Below, in pieces: positions 7,704-16,690 of a stretch of DNA of 64,000 nucleotides. Made by a program: the position numbers and the translations under genes. Within the stretch, counting starts at the first letter, position 1. Each line of letters starts with the position of its first letter. The notes below the pieces were generated by a model. That model searched no databases, was not told where the DNA came from, and was given only the letters and a program-made list of their open reading frames with translations. This stretch comes from BOKV01 sp049289295 (GTDB lineage Bacteria > Pseudomonadota > Alphaproteobacteria > Rhizobiales > Rhizobiaceae), in the NCBI GenBank assembly GCA_049289295.1, contig JBATLL010000041.1:310001-374000 (forward strand). The letters are read 5' to 3'.

Positions 7704-9697
7704 AGCCGGTCCGCAAGCTGCTTGTAGCCAATCGCGGCGAGATCGCCTGCCGCATCTTTCGCACCGCGCGTCGGCTCGGCATCGAAACCGTTGCGGTTTT
7801 CAGCGATGCCGATTGCGATGCCCTGCATGTGCGTGAAGCGGACACTGCCTACCGGATCGGTCCTGCCGCCGCAGCGCAATCCTATCTCGACGGTCCGGCA
7901 ATTCTTGAAGCAGCAACCAGGGCGAAAGCCGATGCCATTCATCCCGGCTATGGGTTCCTCTCCGAAGACGCGACCTTTGCAGCGGCCTGCAGCAGTGCCG
8001 GCATCAATTTCGTCGGTCCTTCCGCAGAAGCAATCGCGGCCATGGGAGACAAGGCACGGGCCAAGGCTGCGGTTTGTGCCGCCGGGGTGGCAGTCGTGCC
8101 GGGTTATGACGGAGCGATCCAGGACGAAGCACGTCTCACCGAAGAAGCCGCGGCAATCGGATTTCCGCTGCTGATCAAGGCGGTGGCTGGTGGAGGCGGA
8201 CGGGGAATGCGCATTGTGCGCAGTGGCGATGAACTGGGCGATGCCCTTGCCTCTGCAAAGCGCGAAGCCAAGGCGGCCTTCGGCAATGATTCGGTATTGC
8301 TTGAGCGCCTGGTCGAAGACGGGCGACACATCGAAATACAGGTTTTTGGCGATTCACAGGGCAACATCGTTCACCTGTTCGAACGCGATTGTTCTGCGCA
8401 ACGCAGGCATCAGAAGATCATCGAGGAAGCACCGTCGGCGTTCATATCTCCAAGGCTGCGGGACAAATTGTGCAACTGGGCCGTCAGTGCAGCACGCGCC
8501 GTGAGCTACCAGGGCGCAGGGACGGTGGAATTCATCGTGTCCCCGCAAGGCGAGGCCTACTTCCTTGAAATGAACACAAGGCTGCAGGTCGAACATCCAG
8601 TAACAGAGATGATCACCGGGTTTGATCTGGTGGAATGGCAGTTGCGGGTGGCTGGCGGGGAGGCGCTGCCGCAGCCGCAGCGCGCGATTGCCATGAACGG
8701 GCATTCAATCGAACTGCGCCTTTATGCAGAAGATGCCTTCAATGGGTTTCTGCCACAGACAGGCCTGATTACGGATTGCCAGTGGCCCGACACGGCGAAT
8801 GCGGCCATCAGAGTTGACACGGGAGTCCAATCCGCTTCGCTCGTCACTTCTCACTATGATGCGATGGTCGCGAAACTGATCGTGCATGGTGAGGACCGCG
8901 CCGAGGCTCTGGTGCTGGCGAGGCAAGCGCTGGACCAGACCAGGATTGGCGGTGTGGGGACCAACAAGGACTTCCTCAGTCGCCTCGTGAGCAGTGGCGA
9001 GTTCATGTCGGGCTCCATGCATACGGCGACCATTGATCGATGGATTGCCACAGACCAGCCGATCATGCGTGCGCCGCAGGCTGATGAGCTTTCCTTCATT
9101 CACGCAGGCCTTGCGATGCTGATGCAGGCAGGTGGCGACTGGTTTCGCTCGATGGGCCATGCCCAAACGCATGTCACGCTGCGCAGCGGCGAAGCAACCT
9201 CCAATGTGAGCGTGCGGCTTGAACGCGGGCGACCCGTCGAGGCACGATGCGGTGGTACAAGTCTCGTGCTGGACAATGTGAAGATCGACGGTGACACGCT
9301 GCGCGTGGAGACCGAAGGCGCGGTGGGCAATCACGCCTTCACGCTCGAACAGGGCGGTATTGTCCTGCATGGCCGAAAGGGCCAGATCCGCTTCTTCACC
9401 CAGGCGGCTCCTGGCCAGCGAAGGCAGGAACTGGACCCGACACGTCCGGTGTCGCCAGTATCGGGTGCACTGATCAGGCTCCTTGCCGAGGAAGGCATGG
9501 CGGTTGAACCGGGCGCGCCTCTTGCCATCGTCGAAGCGATGAAAATGGAGACGACAATCTCTTCGGCTATTGGCGGCACTGTAAGCAAGGTCACAGCCAG
9601 CGCGGGCAATTCCGTGCGCGCGGGCGATGTGATCTGCGAGATAACGCCGAGCAACCAAGAGACCGGGCAGGAACAGGGGAAGGCTGGAAATGGCTGA
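7700..9697 (+). CDS. atuF: acyl-CoA carboxylase alpha subunit: biotin carboxylase plus biotin carrier domain
   Basis: 665 residues. The N-terminal biotin carboxylase part starts KLLVANRGEIACRIFRTARRLG, has the ATP-grasp glycine loop KAVAGGGGRGMRI and the MNTRLQVEHPVTE active-site segment. A BT linker domain follows, and the C-terminal biotinyl domain carries VEAMKMET with the acceptor Lys615. Size and layout match AtuF/LiuD rather than single-domain AccC. It forms the alpha6-beta6 holoenzyme with the beta subunit encoded at 4099-5712. The start overlaps the hydratase stop, and its end overlaps the BKACE gene by 8 nt. Confidence 0.82.
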   Translation: MKPVRKLLVANRGEIACRIFRTARRLGIETVAVFSDADCDALHVREADTAYRIGPAAAAQSYLDGPAILEAATRAKADAIHPGYGFLSEDATFAAACSSAGINFVGPSAEAIAAMGDKARAKAAVCAAGVAVVPGYDGAIQDEARLTEEAAAIGFPLLIKAVAGGGGRGMRIVRSGDELGDALASAKREAKAAFGNDSVLLERLVEDGRHIEIQVFGDSQGNIVHLFERDCSAQRRHQKIIEEAPSAFISPRLRDKLCNWAVSAARAVSYQGAGTVEFIVSPQGEAYFLEMNTRLQVEHPVTEMITGFDLVEWQLRVAGGEALPQPQRAIAMNGHSIELRLYAEDAFNGFLPQTGLITDCQWPDTANAAIRVDTGVQSASLVTSHYDAMVAKLIVHGEDRAEALVLARQALDQTRIGGVGTNKDFLSRLVSSGEFMSGSMHTATIDRWIATDQPIMRAPQADELSFIHAGLAMLMQAGGDWFRSMGHAQTHVTLRSGEATSNVSVRLERGRPVEARCGGTSLVLDNVKIDGDTLRVETEGAVGNHAFTLEQGGIVLHGRKGQIRFFTQAAPGQRRQELDPTRPVSPVSGALIRLLAEEGMAVEPGAPLAIVEAMKMETTISSAIGGTVSKVTASAGNSVRAGDVICEITPSNQETGQEQGKAGNG

Positions 9698-10550
9698 CAA
9701 GGCAATTTTGACATGCGCGCTCAACGGCGTCCTGACGGATCCCCGCCAGCACAAGGTGCCAGTGACGCCTGAAGAGTGTGCAGCGTCGGCGCGCGAGGCC
9801 TATGATGCGGGAGCTGCGATCATCCACATTCATTTCCGCCGCCAGGAAGAGGGCATGGGTCATTTGCCAAGCTGGGACGCGGATGTTGCAGTACGGATCT
9901 GCAGTGCGATACGGGACGCGTGCCCAGGAATCCTGATCAATCAGACAACGGGCATGGTGGGAAAGGATATTTCCGGACCGCTTGCCTGCATCCGTGCGAT
10001 CAGGCCGGAAATTGCCGCAGCCAATGCGGGCAGTCTCAACTATCTCAAGCTCAAGGCCGATGGCAGCTGGGCCTGGCCACCAATGCTCTTCGACAATCCG
10101 GTGGAGAAAATCCGGTCCTATCTCGACGTGATGGCAGAAACCGGTGCTCGCCCCGAATTCGAGTGTTTTGACACCGGGATTGCCCGTTCGGTCGCCATGT
10201 ATGTGAAAAACGGCATGGCCCAGTCCGCGCAGTATAATTTTGTCATGGGTGTCGCGTCGGGAATGGCGGCAGATGCGCGCCTCCTGCCAATTCTCGTCGA
10301 TTCGATCCTGCCGGGATCACCCTGGCAGACAACCCTGATCGGCAGGCAGGAAATCTGGGCAGTTCATCAGGCTTCTGCCGACATGGGCGGAATGCTGCGC
10401 ACAGGCCTTGAAGACACGTTCTACCTTCCCGATGGCGAACGCACGTCCGGCAATGGCGCGCTGATCGAAGCGCTCGCACAGTGCGCCAGGCGGGCAGGGC
10501 GCGCGATTGCCAGTCCCAGCGAAGCAAGGGAAATGCTTGGGCTCGCCTGA
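9690..10550 (+). CDS. 3-keto-5-aminohexanoate cleavage (BKACE, DUF849) family enzyme
   Basis: 286 residues. The zinc-binding His pair is in IIHIHFR (His46, His48), after a typical N-terminal ILTCALNGV; the family's Asn/Thr-rich NQTTGM strand is also present. BKACE enzymes condense a beta-keto acid with acetyl-CoA, then cleave it to acetoacetate and a shortened CoA ester. As the last gene of the run, with an 8-nt overlap, it probably acts on a 3-oxo acid made by this pathway. The Pseudomonas atu cluster as I know it has no such gene. Substrate undetermined. Confidence 0.78.
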   Translation: MADKAILTCALNGVLTDPRQHKVPVTPEECAASAREAYDAGAAIIHIHFRRQEEGMGHLPSWDADVAVRICSAIRDACPGILINQTTGMVGKDISGPLACIRAIRPEIAAANAGSLNYLKLKADGSWAWPPMLFDNPVEKIRSYLDVMAETGARPEFECFDTGIARSVAMYVKNGMAQSAQYNFVMGVASGMAADARLLPILVDSILPGSPWQTTLIGRQEIWAVHQASADMGGMLRTGLEDTFYLPDGERTSGNGALIEALAQCARRAGRAIASPSEAREMLGLA

Positions 10551-10557
10551 AGGTAGG

Positions 10558-11193
10558 TCAATTTTCCCGGGTCCAGTCCGCCATGAATGCCTCATGGTCA
10601 TAGAGATGGTGAAATTCCTCGCGAATGCGCATCCAGGCAAAGCGCAGCGAATTCTCGACAATCTCGCGGTCATATTTCTTCAGATCAGGCGCTATCGGCG
10701 ACCAGCGCACCAGTTCACTGGTTGAATGGCGGAACACGACTTCCGTTTCTCCTGCTGCCTTCCAGTCCACCAGGGCGAGGCGATCAGCGAAGGCAGTCGT
10801 CAGGGGCGAGACTCCTTCTTCAAATCCCGGTGCCAGCCTTTCATGGGCATTGGCAGTGAAAAAAATGGTTGCCAGCTGGGCAGCTTGCGCCCTGTCGCCG
10901 GTGCGTTGCAACGTCTGGGAGGCCATCCAGATCGCCAGATCAGACATGCAGGCGGCATAGACATTCCATTTCGCGATGTTCAGCGACTCAATGAACACTT
11001 CGTCGCGAAAACGCTCGGGATACTGCAGTCCCATTCGAGTCTTGACGTATTCATACAGCTTCTTCTGCGCGACGAAGGCTGATCGGGTTGCCATGAAGTC
11101 GGCATAGGCTTCGCACGAATTCACAGGCAGTTTCTTGCGGAACACACTGAATCTGCCGAAGAATTCCTGAGCCAGTTCCGCTATTTGTTTCAT
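10558..11193 (-). CDS. conserved hypothetical protein
   Basis: 211 residues, no family recognised. It looks soluble and largely helical, without a signal peptide or membrane segment. Aromatic and acidic residues are frequent, and it ends in REEFHHLYDHEAFMADW. Start ATG at 11193 is the first in frame. It converges on the BKACE gene with only 7 nt between stops and is divergent from the DUF4212/SSS operon. Codon use looks like its neighbours, so it is probably a real gene, but no function can be offered. Confidence 0.6.
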   Translation of the reverse strand: MKQIAELAQEFFGRFSVFRKKLPVNSCEAYADFMATRSAFVAQKKLYEYVKTRMGLQYPERFRDEVFIESLNIAKWNVYAACMSDLAIWMASQTLQRTGDRAQAAQLATIFFTANAHERLAPGFEEGVSPLTTAFADRLALVDWKAAGETEVVFRHSTSELVRWSPIAPDLKKYDREIVENSLRFAWMRIREEFHHLYDHEAFMADWTREN

Positions 11194-11412
11194 TTTGGGA
11201 TCCCTGCATTAGACGAAGGTGGCACGGTGAGAACGGTAAAAAATGTTTTAATCGAGGCTGTTTCGTGCGAATTCTTGCTCCCGACTGCGCGGGTCTCCCT
11301 TGTGGAGGATTTTGGGCTTGCGCGGCGTTTCTCCCACCTTCTTGGCGGGCGAATATCAACCTGAACCCGTTTGCGCAAGGTGCGCAAGTGGTTCGTAAAT
11401 GGGGAGGTTATT

Positions 11413-11673
11413 GTGGCCAACAACAATACTGACGCCCGGGTGAGACACTGGGAGCGTACACGCAACCTGACCATTGTGGTCCTGGTGCTGTGGGCGATCT
11501 TCGGGGTTGTCATCCCGTACATGGCGTCTTCACTCAATTCGATGTCATTTCTGGGCTTTCCGCTCGGTTACTGGTTCTGTGTCCAGGGCTCGCTTCTCGC
11601 GTTTCTCGCATTGATTGTCTTCCAGAACTGGAGACAGGATGCGATCGACGACGAAGCCGGCGTTGGCGAATAA
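11413..11673 (+). CDS. DUF4212 small subunit of a sodium/solute symporter
   Basis: 86 residues with two membrane segments (LTIVVLVLWAIFGVVIPYMA and FWFCVQ-like LGYWFCVQGSLLAFLALIVF). DUF4212 proteins are encoded just upstream of VC_2705-type SSS symporters and are taken to be an accessory subunit. GTG 11413 is chosen over an upstream in-frame TTG because GGGGAGG lies at 11401-11407, 5 nt away. The next gene follows after 13 nt with its own strong AAGGAGGGA. Confidence 0.82.
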   Translation: MANNNTDARVRHWERTRNLTIVVLVLWAIFGVVIPYMASSLNSMSFLGFPLGYWFCVQGSLLAFLALIVFQNWRQDAIDDEAGVGE

Positions 11674-11686
11674 GGAGGGAATCGTT

Positions 11687-13486
11687 ATGGAAGGCGGTTT
11701 CACGAAAAATCTCGGCAAGGTCTACGGGCTCTATACGCTCGGCTTCCTTGTCTTCTTTGCCTTTATGGCAATCCTCGAAAAAATGGGTGTTGGTGCCGAA
11801 GCGATCGGCGTCGGCTTCCTGCTCTTTACCATCGGCATCTATGCCCTGATCGGCTGGCTGTCCCGTACGGCTGAAGTCGATGCCTACTATGTGGCGGGAC
11901 GCGAAGTTCCGGCATTCTACAACGGCATGGCAACGGGCGCGGACTGGATGTCCGGTGCATCGTTCGTCGCGCTTGCCGGCGGCGTCTACTTCGGCGGTTA
12001 CCCCTATCTCGGCTTCATCGTGGGCTGGACAGGTGGTTACGTGCTGGTGAATTCGCTGCTTGCGCCCTACCTGCGCAAGTTCGGCTGCTACACCGTGCCT
12101 GACTTTGTTGGCACGCGTTATGGCGGCAACCTTGCACGCCTGATGGCTGTCATTGTTCTCGTTGCTGCATCGTTCACCTACGTGACGGCGCAGATCAACG
12201 CGACTGGAACGATTGCAGCGCAGACGCTTGGCATTCCCTTCGAATGGGGTGTCTATCTCGGACTGCTCGGCATCTTCATCTGCTCGATGCTTGGTGGCAT
12301 GCGCGGCGTGACCTGGACACAGGTGGCGCAGTATATCGTGCTTATCGTCGCCTATCTCCTGCCGATCATCTGGATGTCGAACAAGCAGGGCTTCGGCCTC
12401 ATCCCGCACTTCTCCTACGGTGAGGGTATTGCCCGTATCCAGGAACTCGAAGCGCAGTATGGCCTTCAGCCAGCGGCTGAAGCCATCAAGGGTGTGTCCG
12501 TCCTGACAACACCGACCAACGCACCAGAAGGTGGCGGCTGGAAGATGATCACGCTGGCGATCTGCATGATGGCTGGCACGGCATCCCTGCCGCACATCCT
12601 GATGCGTTACTTCACCACGCCTTCCGTGCGCTCAGCGCGCAAGTCCGTGGCATGGTCGCTGTTCTTCATCCTGCTTCTGTACCTTTCGGCGCCGGCTCTT
12701 GCCACGCTGACCAAGCTCAACCTTCTCGATCCCAACCTGGCCACTTCGGTCATCGGCAAGTCGTTCGAGGAAGTAACGAACCTGGCATGGGTGAAGCACT
12801 GGTCCAGCATCGGCATGCTCGCCGTCGCCGACCAGAACGCGGATGGTATCGTTCAGCTGAACGAGTTCTTCATGCGTCCTGACATCGTGGTTCTGGCAAC
12901 GCCGGAAATCGCGGGTCTGCCGTATGTGATCTCGGGCCTCGTGGCCGCAGGCGGTCTTGCCGCAGCGATGTCCACAGCCGATGGTCTGCTGCTCGCAATC
13001 GCCAACGCTCTGTCGCATGATCTGTACTACAAGATCATCGACCCGAAGGCGGATACCCGCAGGCGTCTGATCGTGGCTCGCGTCCTGCTGATCTTTATCG
13101 GTGTGGCTGCTGCCTTCATCGCATCACTGAAACTGACCGGGATCCTCGGTGCCGTTGCCTGGGCGTTCGACTTCGCCTGCTCCGGCCTGTTCTTCCCGCT
13201 GGTTCTCGGCGTGTGGTGGAAGCGTGCAAACGCTGCAGGCGCAATTGCCGGCATGCTGGCAGGCTTTGTCGGTGGCTCGTGGTACCTCTACATGGTGTAC
13301 AACGGCCTGATGGCTCCGTGGTGGGATATCGACCATATCCGCTTCGGCATCATCGGCATGCCACTCAGCCTGATCGCGATGGTGGTCGTGTCTCTCCTGA
13401 CACCGGCACCGTCCAAGGAAGTGCAGGACATGGTGGACGAAGTCCGCATCCCGTCCGGCAAGACGATCCTTGCATCAGGCCACTAA
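11687..13486 (+). CDS. sodium:solute symporter, VC_2705 subfamily (acetate/organic-acid permease-like)
   Basis: 599 residues with about a dozen or more membrane segments. The SSS signature region is WLSRTAEVDAYYVAGREVPAFYNGMATGADWMSGASF, which places it with ActP-like permeases that use the sodium gradient to import small carboxylates; the substrate is not determinable. An extramembrane loop holds DQNADGIVQLNE (residues 382-393), a complete 12-residue EF-hand-type calcium loop. ATG 11687 follows AAGGAGGGA at 11672-11680. It is paired with the DUF4212 gene and closed by the terminator at 13507. Confidence 0.88.
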   Translation: MEGGFTKNLGKVYGLYTLGFLVFFAFMAILEKMGVGAEAIGVGFLLFTIGIYALIGWLSRTAEVDAYYVAGREVPAFYNGMATGADWMSGASFVALAGGVYFGGYPYLGFIVGWTGGYVLVNSLLAPYLRKFGCYTVPDFVGTRYGGNLARLMAVIVLVAASFTYVTAQINATGTIAAQTLGIPFEWGVYLGLLGIFICSMLGGMRGVTWTQVAQYIVLIVAYLLPIIWMSNKQGFGLIPHFSYGEGIARIQELEAQYGLQPAAEAIKGVSVLTTPTNAPEGGGWKMITLAICMMAGTASLPHILMRYFTTPSVRSARKSVAWSLFFILLLYLSAPALATLTKLNLLDPNLATSVIGKSFEEVTNLAWVKHWSSIGMLAVADQNADGIVQLNEFFMRPDIVVLATPEIAGLPYVISGLVAAGGLAAAMSTADGLLLAIANALSHDLYYKIIDPKADTRRRLIVARVLLIFIGVAAAFIASLKLTGILGAVAWAFDFACSGLFFPLVLGVWWKRANAAGAIAGMLAGFVGGSWYLYMVYNGLMAPWWDIDHIRFGIIGMPLSLIAMVVVSLLTPAPSKEVQDMVDEVRIPSGKTILASGH

Positions 13487-13506
13487 GCACGGCTAATGAA
13501 CAAGGA

Positions 13507-13533
13507 GGGGCGGGACGCAAGTCCCGCCCCTTT
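13507..13533 (+). terminator. rho-independent terminator after the SSS symporter
   Basis: A perfect 10-bp stem (13507-13516 with 13521-13530) closed by a GCAA tetraloop and followed by TTT. It lies 20 nt after the symporter stop and before the next ribosome-binding site. Confidence 0.85.
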
Positions 13534-13553
13534 CGCATGTGGAGGAGAGAATT

Positions 13554-13919
13554 GTGACACCGGTACCCCTTGAAGCCTTCCCGCTTTGGGCAATCATCAT
13601 CGACTACGTTCTCGGCCTGATCATGTGGACCCTGGTCGGTCGCGCGGCGATGCGCGTCTTCCTGCCTGAAGACAGCCCGTTCTTCTTCAGCCGCATATTC
13701 GTGAGGGTCACCGATCCGCTGATCCGCCTCTTCCGTTTCGTCACGCCACCATTCCTGGCAGAACCGCTCCATCCGATCTATGTCGCCTGGTTCTTCTTCA
13801 TGGCGCGGTTCTACCTGATGCCGTGGCTGCTGGGCTATTCCGTCATGGGCATGCTGTCCTTCCCGCTGGAAAGCGAGGCAGCAGCAATCGTGTGGAAACT
13901 CTTCACACCGGTGAAGTGA
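13554..13919 (+). CDS. YggT-like small integral membrane protein
   Basis: 121 residues with two hydrophobic blocks (AIIIDYVLGLIMWTLVGRAAM and PIYVAWFFFMARFYLMPWLLG) separated by RVTDPLIRLFRFVTPP, a spacing like the YggT family. YggT proteins are inner-membrane proteins of unclear role, linked to osmotic shock tolerance and division in some bacteria. GTG 13554 is preferred because GGAGGAGA at 13541-13548 is correctly spaced; an upstream GTG at 13539 would overlap that site. It sits alone between a terminator and cobQ. Confidence 0.6.
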   Translation: MTPVPLEAFPLWAIIIDYVLGLIMWTLVGRAAMRVFLPEDSPFFFSRIFVRVTDPLIRLFRFVTPPFLAEPLHPIYVAWFFFMARFYLMPWLLGYSVMGMLSFPLESEAAAIVWKLFTPVK

Positions 13920-13972
13920 GCGCTCCTGCGCCCCGGATTTCCTTTTCCGGACATTTGCCGTAACACGGCGTC

Positions 13973-15439
13973 ATGACACGCGCGCTCATGTTTCAGGGAA
14001 CCGGCTCGGACGTCGGCAAGACCGTACTGGTTGCCGGCCTTTGCCGTCTTTTCGCGCGCAAGGGAATGATTGTCAGGCCCTTCAAGCCGCAGAACATGTC
14101 GAACAATGCTGCTGTTGCCGATCCCGGTCCCGATGGCAAGGGTGGCGAGATGGGACGCGCGCAATGGTTACAGGCGCTTGCATGCGGGGCAAAGCCTTCC
14201 GTTCACATGAACCCTGTGCTGCTGAAGCCGCAATCGGAGACCGGCTCGCAGGTCGTGGTACATGGCCGCGTTGCTGCGACCGCGAGGGCCCGCGATTACC
14301 AGAAACTGAAGCCGGAACTGATGGCTGCGGTGCTTGAAAGCTATGGCAGGTTGCGCGCAGAGGCCGATCTGGTGCTGGTGGAGGGCGCAGGCTCGCCAGC
14401 CGAGATAAATCTGCGCAGGGGCGACATTGCCAATATGGGTTTTGCAACCCGAGCAGATGTTCCCGTGGTGCTGGTCGGCGATATCGACCGTGGCGGGGTG
14501 ATCGCGTCGATTGTGGGAACGCATGGCATCCTGGAAGACCGGGACCGCTCGATGATTGCGGGCTACATCATCAACAAGTTCCGAGGCGACGTTTCCCTGT
14601 TCGACGACGGACTGGACGCAATCGACCGGTTCACCGGCTGGCGCTCCTTTGGCGTTGTTCCCTGGCTGGACAGCGTCCGCCGCCTGCCTGCTGAAGATTC
14701 GGTTGCGCTGGAAAGGCTTGCAGGCAGGGAAGGCGGCAAGGTTCGAATCGCGGTGCCTGTTCTTGGCAAGATTTCCAATTTTGACGATCTTGATCCACTC
14801 GGCAACGAGCCGGATGTTGAACTGGTGCATGTGCACAAGGGTATGCGCTTGCCAGCGGATGCCGCGCTCGTCGTGCTGCCGGGGTCGAAGTCGACAATTG
14901 GCGACCTGATCGAATTTCGTGCAAACGGGTGGGAGCAGGACCTTCGTGAACATGTCACGCGGGGTGGCAGGGTGCTCGGCATCTGCGGCGGTTTCCAGAT
15001 GCTGGGGCGCATGGTGCGCGATCCACAGGGCATCGAGGGCAATGTGCGCGAAACGCAAGGGTTGGGGTTTCTGGATGTCGAAACCGTGCTCGAGGGCGAG
15101 AAGGTGGTGCGCAACACGAAGGCCGCCTTGGCCGATGGCACGGAACTTGAAGGCTATGAAATCCACATGGGTCGCACGACTGGACCCGATTGCGCGCGGC
15201 CCATGGTCCTGATCGACGGCAGGCCAGATGGTGCGGTATCGGCAGATGGCAGGATTTCGGGTTGTTACCTGCATGGCCTGTTTTCGGCCGGAGGATTTCG
15301 CAAACGCTATCTGGGTGAACTGGGCGCAGAATCAGCGGGCGAGGATTCAATCGAGAGCGTCAATGGCGCGCTTGATCAGCTTGCCACGGCATTTGAAGCA
15401 CATCTTGACTGGCAGGCCCTGCTGGAATCGGCGCGCTAG
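13973..15439 (+). CDS. cobQ: cobyric acid synthase (CobQ/CbiP)
   Basis: 488 residues, normal length. The N-terminal dethiobiotin synthetase-like ATP domain starts LMFQGTGSDVGKTVLVAGLCRLFARKG and includes KPQNMSNNAAV. The C-terminal class I glutamine amidotransferase domain has the nucleophile Cys in GICGGFQMLG and the late His in CYLHGLFSAGGFR. It uses glutamine and ATP to amidate the b, d, e and g side chains of adenosylcobyrinate a,c-diamide. It lies upstream of the cobalamin riboswitch at 15530, so it is not under that switch. Confidence 0.95.
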   Translation: MTRALMFQGTGSDVGKTVLVAGLCRLFARKGMIVRPFKPQNMSNNAAVADPGPDGKGGEMGRAQWLQALACGAKPSVHMNPVLLKPQSETGSQVVVHGRVAATARARDYQKLKPELMAAVLESYGRLRAEADLVLVEGAGSPAEINLRRGDIANMGFATRADVPVVLVGDIDRGGVIASIVGTHGILEDRDRSMIAGYIINKFRGDVSLFDDGLDAIDRFTGWRSFGVVPWLDSVRRLPAEDSVALERLAGREGGKVRIAVPVLGKISNFDDLDPLGNEPDVELVHVHKGMRLPADAALVVLPGSKSTIGDLIEFRANGWEQDLREHVTRGGRVLGICGGFQMLGRMVRDPQGIEGNVRETQGLGFLDVETVLEGEKVVRNTKAALADGTELEGYEIHMGRTTGPDCARPMVLIDGRPDGAVSADGRISGCYLHGLFSAGGFRKRYLGELGAESAGEDSIESVNGALDQLATAFEAHLDWQALLESAR

Positions 15440-15529
15440 TCAGAGAATTGTGCGTTCCCGCCACCGCAGTTGGGCCAATGTCGCAATCCGATTGACGGTT
15501 TGCGGATTGTTCAGCTAATGATGATGCTT

Positions 15530-15725
15530 CATCTGGTTCCCGCATGGAGTCACAGACTCAGGGACGAAGAGGGAACAGGAGGGACCGACCCAATCAGGGG
15601 GTTCTGAACCTGGCCGACCCCGCGACTGTATTGCGGCGAGGGTTCATTCCGTGACCACTGGTCCCTGGACCGGGAAGGGGAATGAAGCCGATCGAGCCGC
15701 GAGCCAGGAGACCTGCCTGATGAAG
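15530..15725 (+). promoter_or_regulatory. cobalamin riboswitch upstream of cbtB
   Basis: About 190 nt with recognisable elements in order. GGTTCCC pairs with AGGGAAC early on; then a CCCCGCGACTGTA segment matches the conserved core around CGCAACTGT; then ACCACTGGTCCC; and near 15698-15721 a B12-box-like GCGAGCCAGGAGACCTGCCT. It precedes the cobalt transporter genes, the classic target. Downstream, the perfect palindrome GCTGCAATTGCAGC (15731-15744) and GTGCTGC/GCAGCAC (15729-15735 with 15759-15765) sit directly before the cbtB GGAGG, and may be the expression platform. Boundaries are approximate. Confidence 0.88.
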
Positions 15726-15775
15726 GAAGTGCTGCAATTGCAGCCATATGGATCACGAGCAGCACGGAGGTTGTA

Positions 15776-15955
15776 ATGCTCTCGGAAAAGACCCTTTCCA
15801 GCAATGTGGCTGGTACAAGTTCGCGAATTGCAACGGCAGTGTTTGCCGCGTCATTCGGTGCGTTCCTGCTGTATTTCACGGCTTTCTCGCATTCGCAGAT
15901 GCTGCACGATGCGGCGCATGACACACGGCACGCCATTACCGCGCCCTGCCACTGA
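15776..15955 (+). CDS. cbtB: cobalt transporter subunit CbtB
   Basis: 59 residues: a single membrane segment (IATAVFAASFGAFLLYFTAF) followed by a His-rich end, HDAAHDTRHAITAPCH, the typical CbtB metal-binding tail. ATG 15776 lies 5 nt after GGAGG (15766-15770). With CbtA it forms the B12-regulated cobalt uptake system known from proteobacteria. The preceding cobalamin riboswitch supports the role. Confidence 0.92.
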   Translation: MLSEKTLSSNVAGTSSRIATAVFAASFGAFLLYFTAFSHSQMLHDAAHDTRHAITAPCH

Positions 15956-15964
15956 GCCAGAAAA

Positions 15965-16690
15965 ATGAACGTCAGGATATTGCTTGCAGCTCTGCTGGCA
16001 GGCGTGCTCGGTGGCGTCTTCGCTACCGCTGCACAATCCGTGAAGGTCGTTCCGCTGATCATGGCTGCCGAACAGTATGAAGCTGGAACGGCAGCCAGTG
16101 ACAGCCATTCGCCTGGCACAACGCAACATGACACCAGCGGTCATGATCATGGCAGTGCGCCTGCTGGCGACAGGCCTGGCCTTGAGCGCATCGCGCTGAC
16201 TACAGTTTCCAACATTCTTGTCGGTGTAGCCTTTTCATTGCTGCTGACGGCAGGTGTGCTGATCACCAACCAGGGAATGGATTTCCGCTCCGGGCTGGCC
16301 TGGGGGCTTGCGGGCTTCGTGACCTTTGTACTTGCACCCAATCTGGGCCTCCCGCCCGAACTGCCGGGAACGGTGGCTGCCGATCTGCAGGCGCGCCAGA
16401 TCTGGTGGCTGGTTACTGTCGTTTGCACAGCGGCAGGTCTTGGCATTTTCGCATTCCTGCGCAATCCGCTGCTGATGGTTGCGGGTATTTCCCTGATTGT
16501 CGCTCCGCATCTTTATGGTGCGCCGCAGCCGGACCAGCATGGCAGTCTGGCACCCGCGAGCCTTACTGCGGAGTTTGTGGTTGCCTCGATTGCAACGGCA
16601 TTCGCCTACTGGATATTCCTTGGCGGGGTGCTTGGTTGGTTGCTGGAGCGGGCCAGCAAGCGTGAGGGAATGGACGGAAGAGCCGCATGA
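15965..16690 (+). CDS. cbtA: cobalt transporter subunit CbtA
   Basis: 241 residues. An N-terminal membrane segment is followed by a short His/Asp-rich loop (SDSHSPGTTQHDTSGHDHG), then further membrane segments including LTTVSNILVGVAFSLLLTAGVL, TFVLAPNLGLPPELPGT and IATAFAYWIFLGGVLGWLLE. This is the CbtA five-helix pattern, with the FVLAPNLGLPPELPG motif characteristic of the family. It starts 9 nt after cbtB, and its stop overlaps the cobU start by 4 nt, tying cobalt import to the synthesis operon. Confidence 0.92.
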   Translation: MNVRILLAALLAGVLGGVFATAAQSVKVVPLIMAAEQYEAGTAASDSHSPGTTQHDTSGHDHGSAPAGDRPGLERIALTTVSNILVGVAFSLLLTAGVLITNQGMDFRSGLAWGLAGFVTFVLAPNLGLPPELPGTVAADLQARQIWWLVTVVCTAAGLGIFAFLRNPLLMVAGISLIVAPHLYGAPQPDQHGSLAPASLTAEFVVASIATAFAYWIFLGGVLGWLLERASKREGMDGRAA

